Shown: piece after piece, positions 62,970 to 64,000 of the stretch
Position numbering within the stretch: position 1 is the first letter of the stretch
Layout: each line of letters begins with the position of its first letter
From: Vallitaleaceae bacterium
GTDB lineage: Bacteria > Bacillota > Clostridia > Lachnospirales > Vallitaleaceae
Length of the DNA stretch: 64,000 nt
Reading direction: 5' to 3'
Assembly (NCBI GenBank): GCA_028277605.1
Contig: JANQFZ010000026.1
Location: 1 to 64,000, forward strand
Position numbers and translations under genes: made by a program
Notes under the pieces: generated by a model
Databases searched by the model: none
What the model saw: the letters and a program-made list of their open reading frames with translations, nothing else
What the model was told of the DNA's origin: nothing

Positions 62970-64000
62970 TGGAAAAACTAGTAGAAAGATTTTTAAACTA
63001 TGTAAAAATCGATACAGAATCTGACCCCAATTCAGATACCTGTCCAAGTACTAAAAAGCAGTTTAATCTTGCTAAGGTGCTTGTAGATGAACTCACGGAA
63101 ATGGGATTGAAGGATGTGAGCTTAGATGACAATGGTTATATAATGGCTGTATTACCATCCAACATCGAAAAAAAAGCACCTGTTATTGGATTTATAGCTC
63201 ACATGGATACAAGCCCTGATACAACAGGAAAAAATGTTAATCCTCAAATAGTGAAAAATTATGATGGTGGAGATATTGTTCTAAATAAGAATAAAAATAT
63301 CGTCTTATCTCCTAAGGACTTTCCAGAGTTAGAAATTTATGAGGGAGAAGATATCATTACTACAGATGGTACTACTCTTTTGGGTGCTGATGATAAAGCA
63401 GGTGTAGCGGAAATTATGACTGCTATGGAATATCTCACAAGTAATCCCGATATCAAACACGGAACTATTAAGGTTGGCTTTACTCCAGACGAGGAAATAG
63501 GCAGAGGAGCTGATGAATTTGATGTAGAAAAATTTGATGCTGATTTTGCCTATACTATAGATGGTGGTCAAGTTGGAGAGATAGAATATGAAAACTTTAA
63601 TGCCGCCTTAGCTAAGGTAACAATAAATGGAAGAAATGTACATCCAGGTACAGCTAAAAACAAAATGGTTAATTCCATAACCATCGCAATGCAATTAAAT
63701 TCAATGCTGCCTAAAAACGAAGTTCCTGAATATACAGAAGGATATGAGGGTTTCTTCCATTTGAATAAAATTAAAGGAAATGTAAACCAGACTAATTTAG
63801 AGTATATCATTCGAGATCACGATAAAGACAAATTTGAAGATAAGAAAAAAACCATGGAAAGAATAGCTAAGTTTATTAATGACAGTATTGAAGGTTGTAT
63901 TATAGAGCTAGATATAAAGGATCAATACTATAACATGACTGAAAAGATCGAGCCTGTTATGCATATAGTGGAAACTGCTCAAAAGGCTATCAAAGAGATA
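62970..64000 (+). CDS. pepT: Peptidase T (3' end outside the window)
   Basis: A tripeptide aminopeptidase of the M20 family, cut by the window edge after about 343 residues (the family is about 410). It starts MEKLVERFLNYVKIDTESDP at ATG 62970 after AAAGGAG. The dizinc motifs are present: VIGFIAHMDTSPDTTG (metal His and Asp), TTDGTTLLGADDKAGVAEIM and FTPDEEIGRGADEFDV (catalytic Glu-Glu). The dimerisation insert follows. It cleaves N-terminal residues of tripeptides and ends peptide breakdown begun by enzymes such as the M29 aminopeptidase next door. Confidence 0.92.

Overview
The window is low-GC DNA from an endospore-forming member of the Firmicutes, most likely class Clostridia. The evidence is a set of sporulation genes (spoIIE, spoVT, spoVG, yabP, yabQ), a two-subunit glgC/glgD pair, S-layer homology (SLH) domains, strong AGGAGG ribosome sites and frequent TTG/GTG starts. 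The genus cannot be fixed from the sequence alone.

Layout. (1) About 1-8.4 kb is an accessory island ending beside a tRNA-Ser gene. It holds SLH exported proteins and a conjugation module: a Replic_Relax-type protein, an S1/OB-like protein, a small lipoprotein and a VirD4-type coupling ATPase. At least two genes carry single-base frameshifts, and two smaller pieces look broken. (2) 8.5-15 kb holds tRNA-Ser, a GH13 glucan hydrolase, a small unknown gene, and an XPD/DinG-like helicase-nuclease followed by L-asparaginase I. (3) 15-39.7 kb, almost all on the minus strand, is the conserved chromosome block known from Bacillus: purR, spoVG, glmU, prs, pth, mfd, spoVT, mazG, rqcP, yabP, yabQ, divIC, spoIIE, tilS, hpt, ftsH. 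It has glgC/glgD, a PrsA/SurA-like lipoprotein, HU and a DUF2807 lipoprotein set into it. (4) At 39.7 kb transcription diverges to murC and a DnaD/DnaI-like primosome pair. Between murC and dnaD lie two copies of a three-box DnaA-site array with identical geometry. (5) 43.7-45.0 kb is a decayed 1.2-kb element between tRNA-Arg and a 29-bp copy of that tRNA's 3' end. (6) 45.2-64 kb holds a TetR/hydrolase pair, a YhaN/YhaO (Rad50/Mre11-like) pair, a sucrose/fructan ABC-transporter plus GH32 operon divergent from a LacI regulator, phosphofructokinase, a large exported C39-like protein, an M29 aminopeptidase and the start of pepT.

How the genes work together. Sugar taken up by the ABC transporter is split by GH32, and phosphofructokinase, in the next convergent gene, feeds glycolysis. 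A 12-bp palindrome near the operon promoter, and a near copy before lacI, suggest local control with autoregulation. GlgC/GlgD would make ADP-glucose for glycogen storage, and the GH13 enzyme would degrade alpha-glucans. The sporulation and translation/repair genes are housekeeping.

Most notable observations: the duplicated DnaA-box array before the primosome genes; the tRNA-Arg remnant with its GC-rich hairpin; the frameshifts clustered in mobile DNA; the paired LacI-type operators; a spoIIE promoter with 21-bp spacing; and a start-codon hairpin before the GH13 gene. All functional calls rest on motifs read by eye. No database search was possible.
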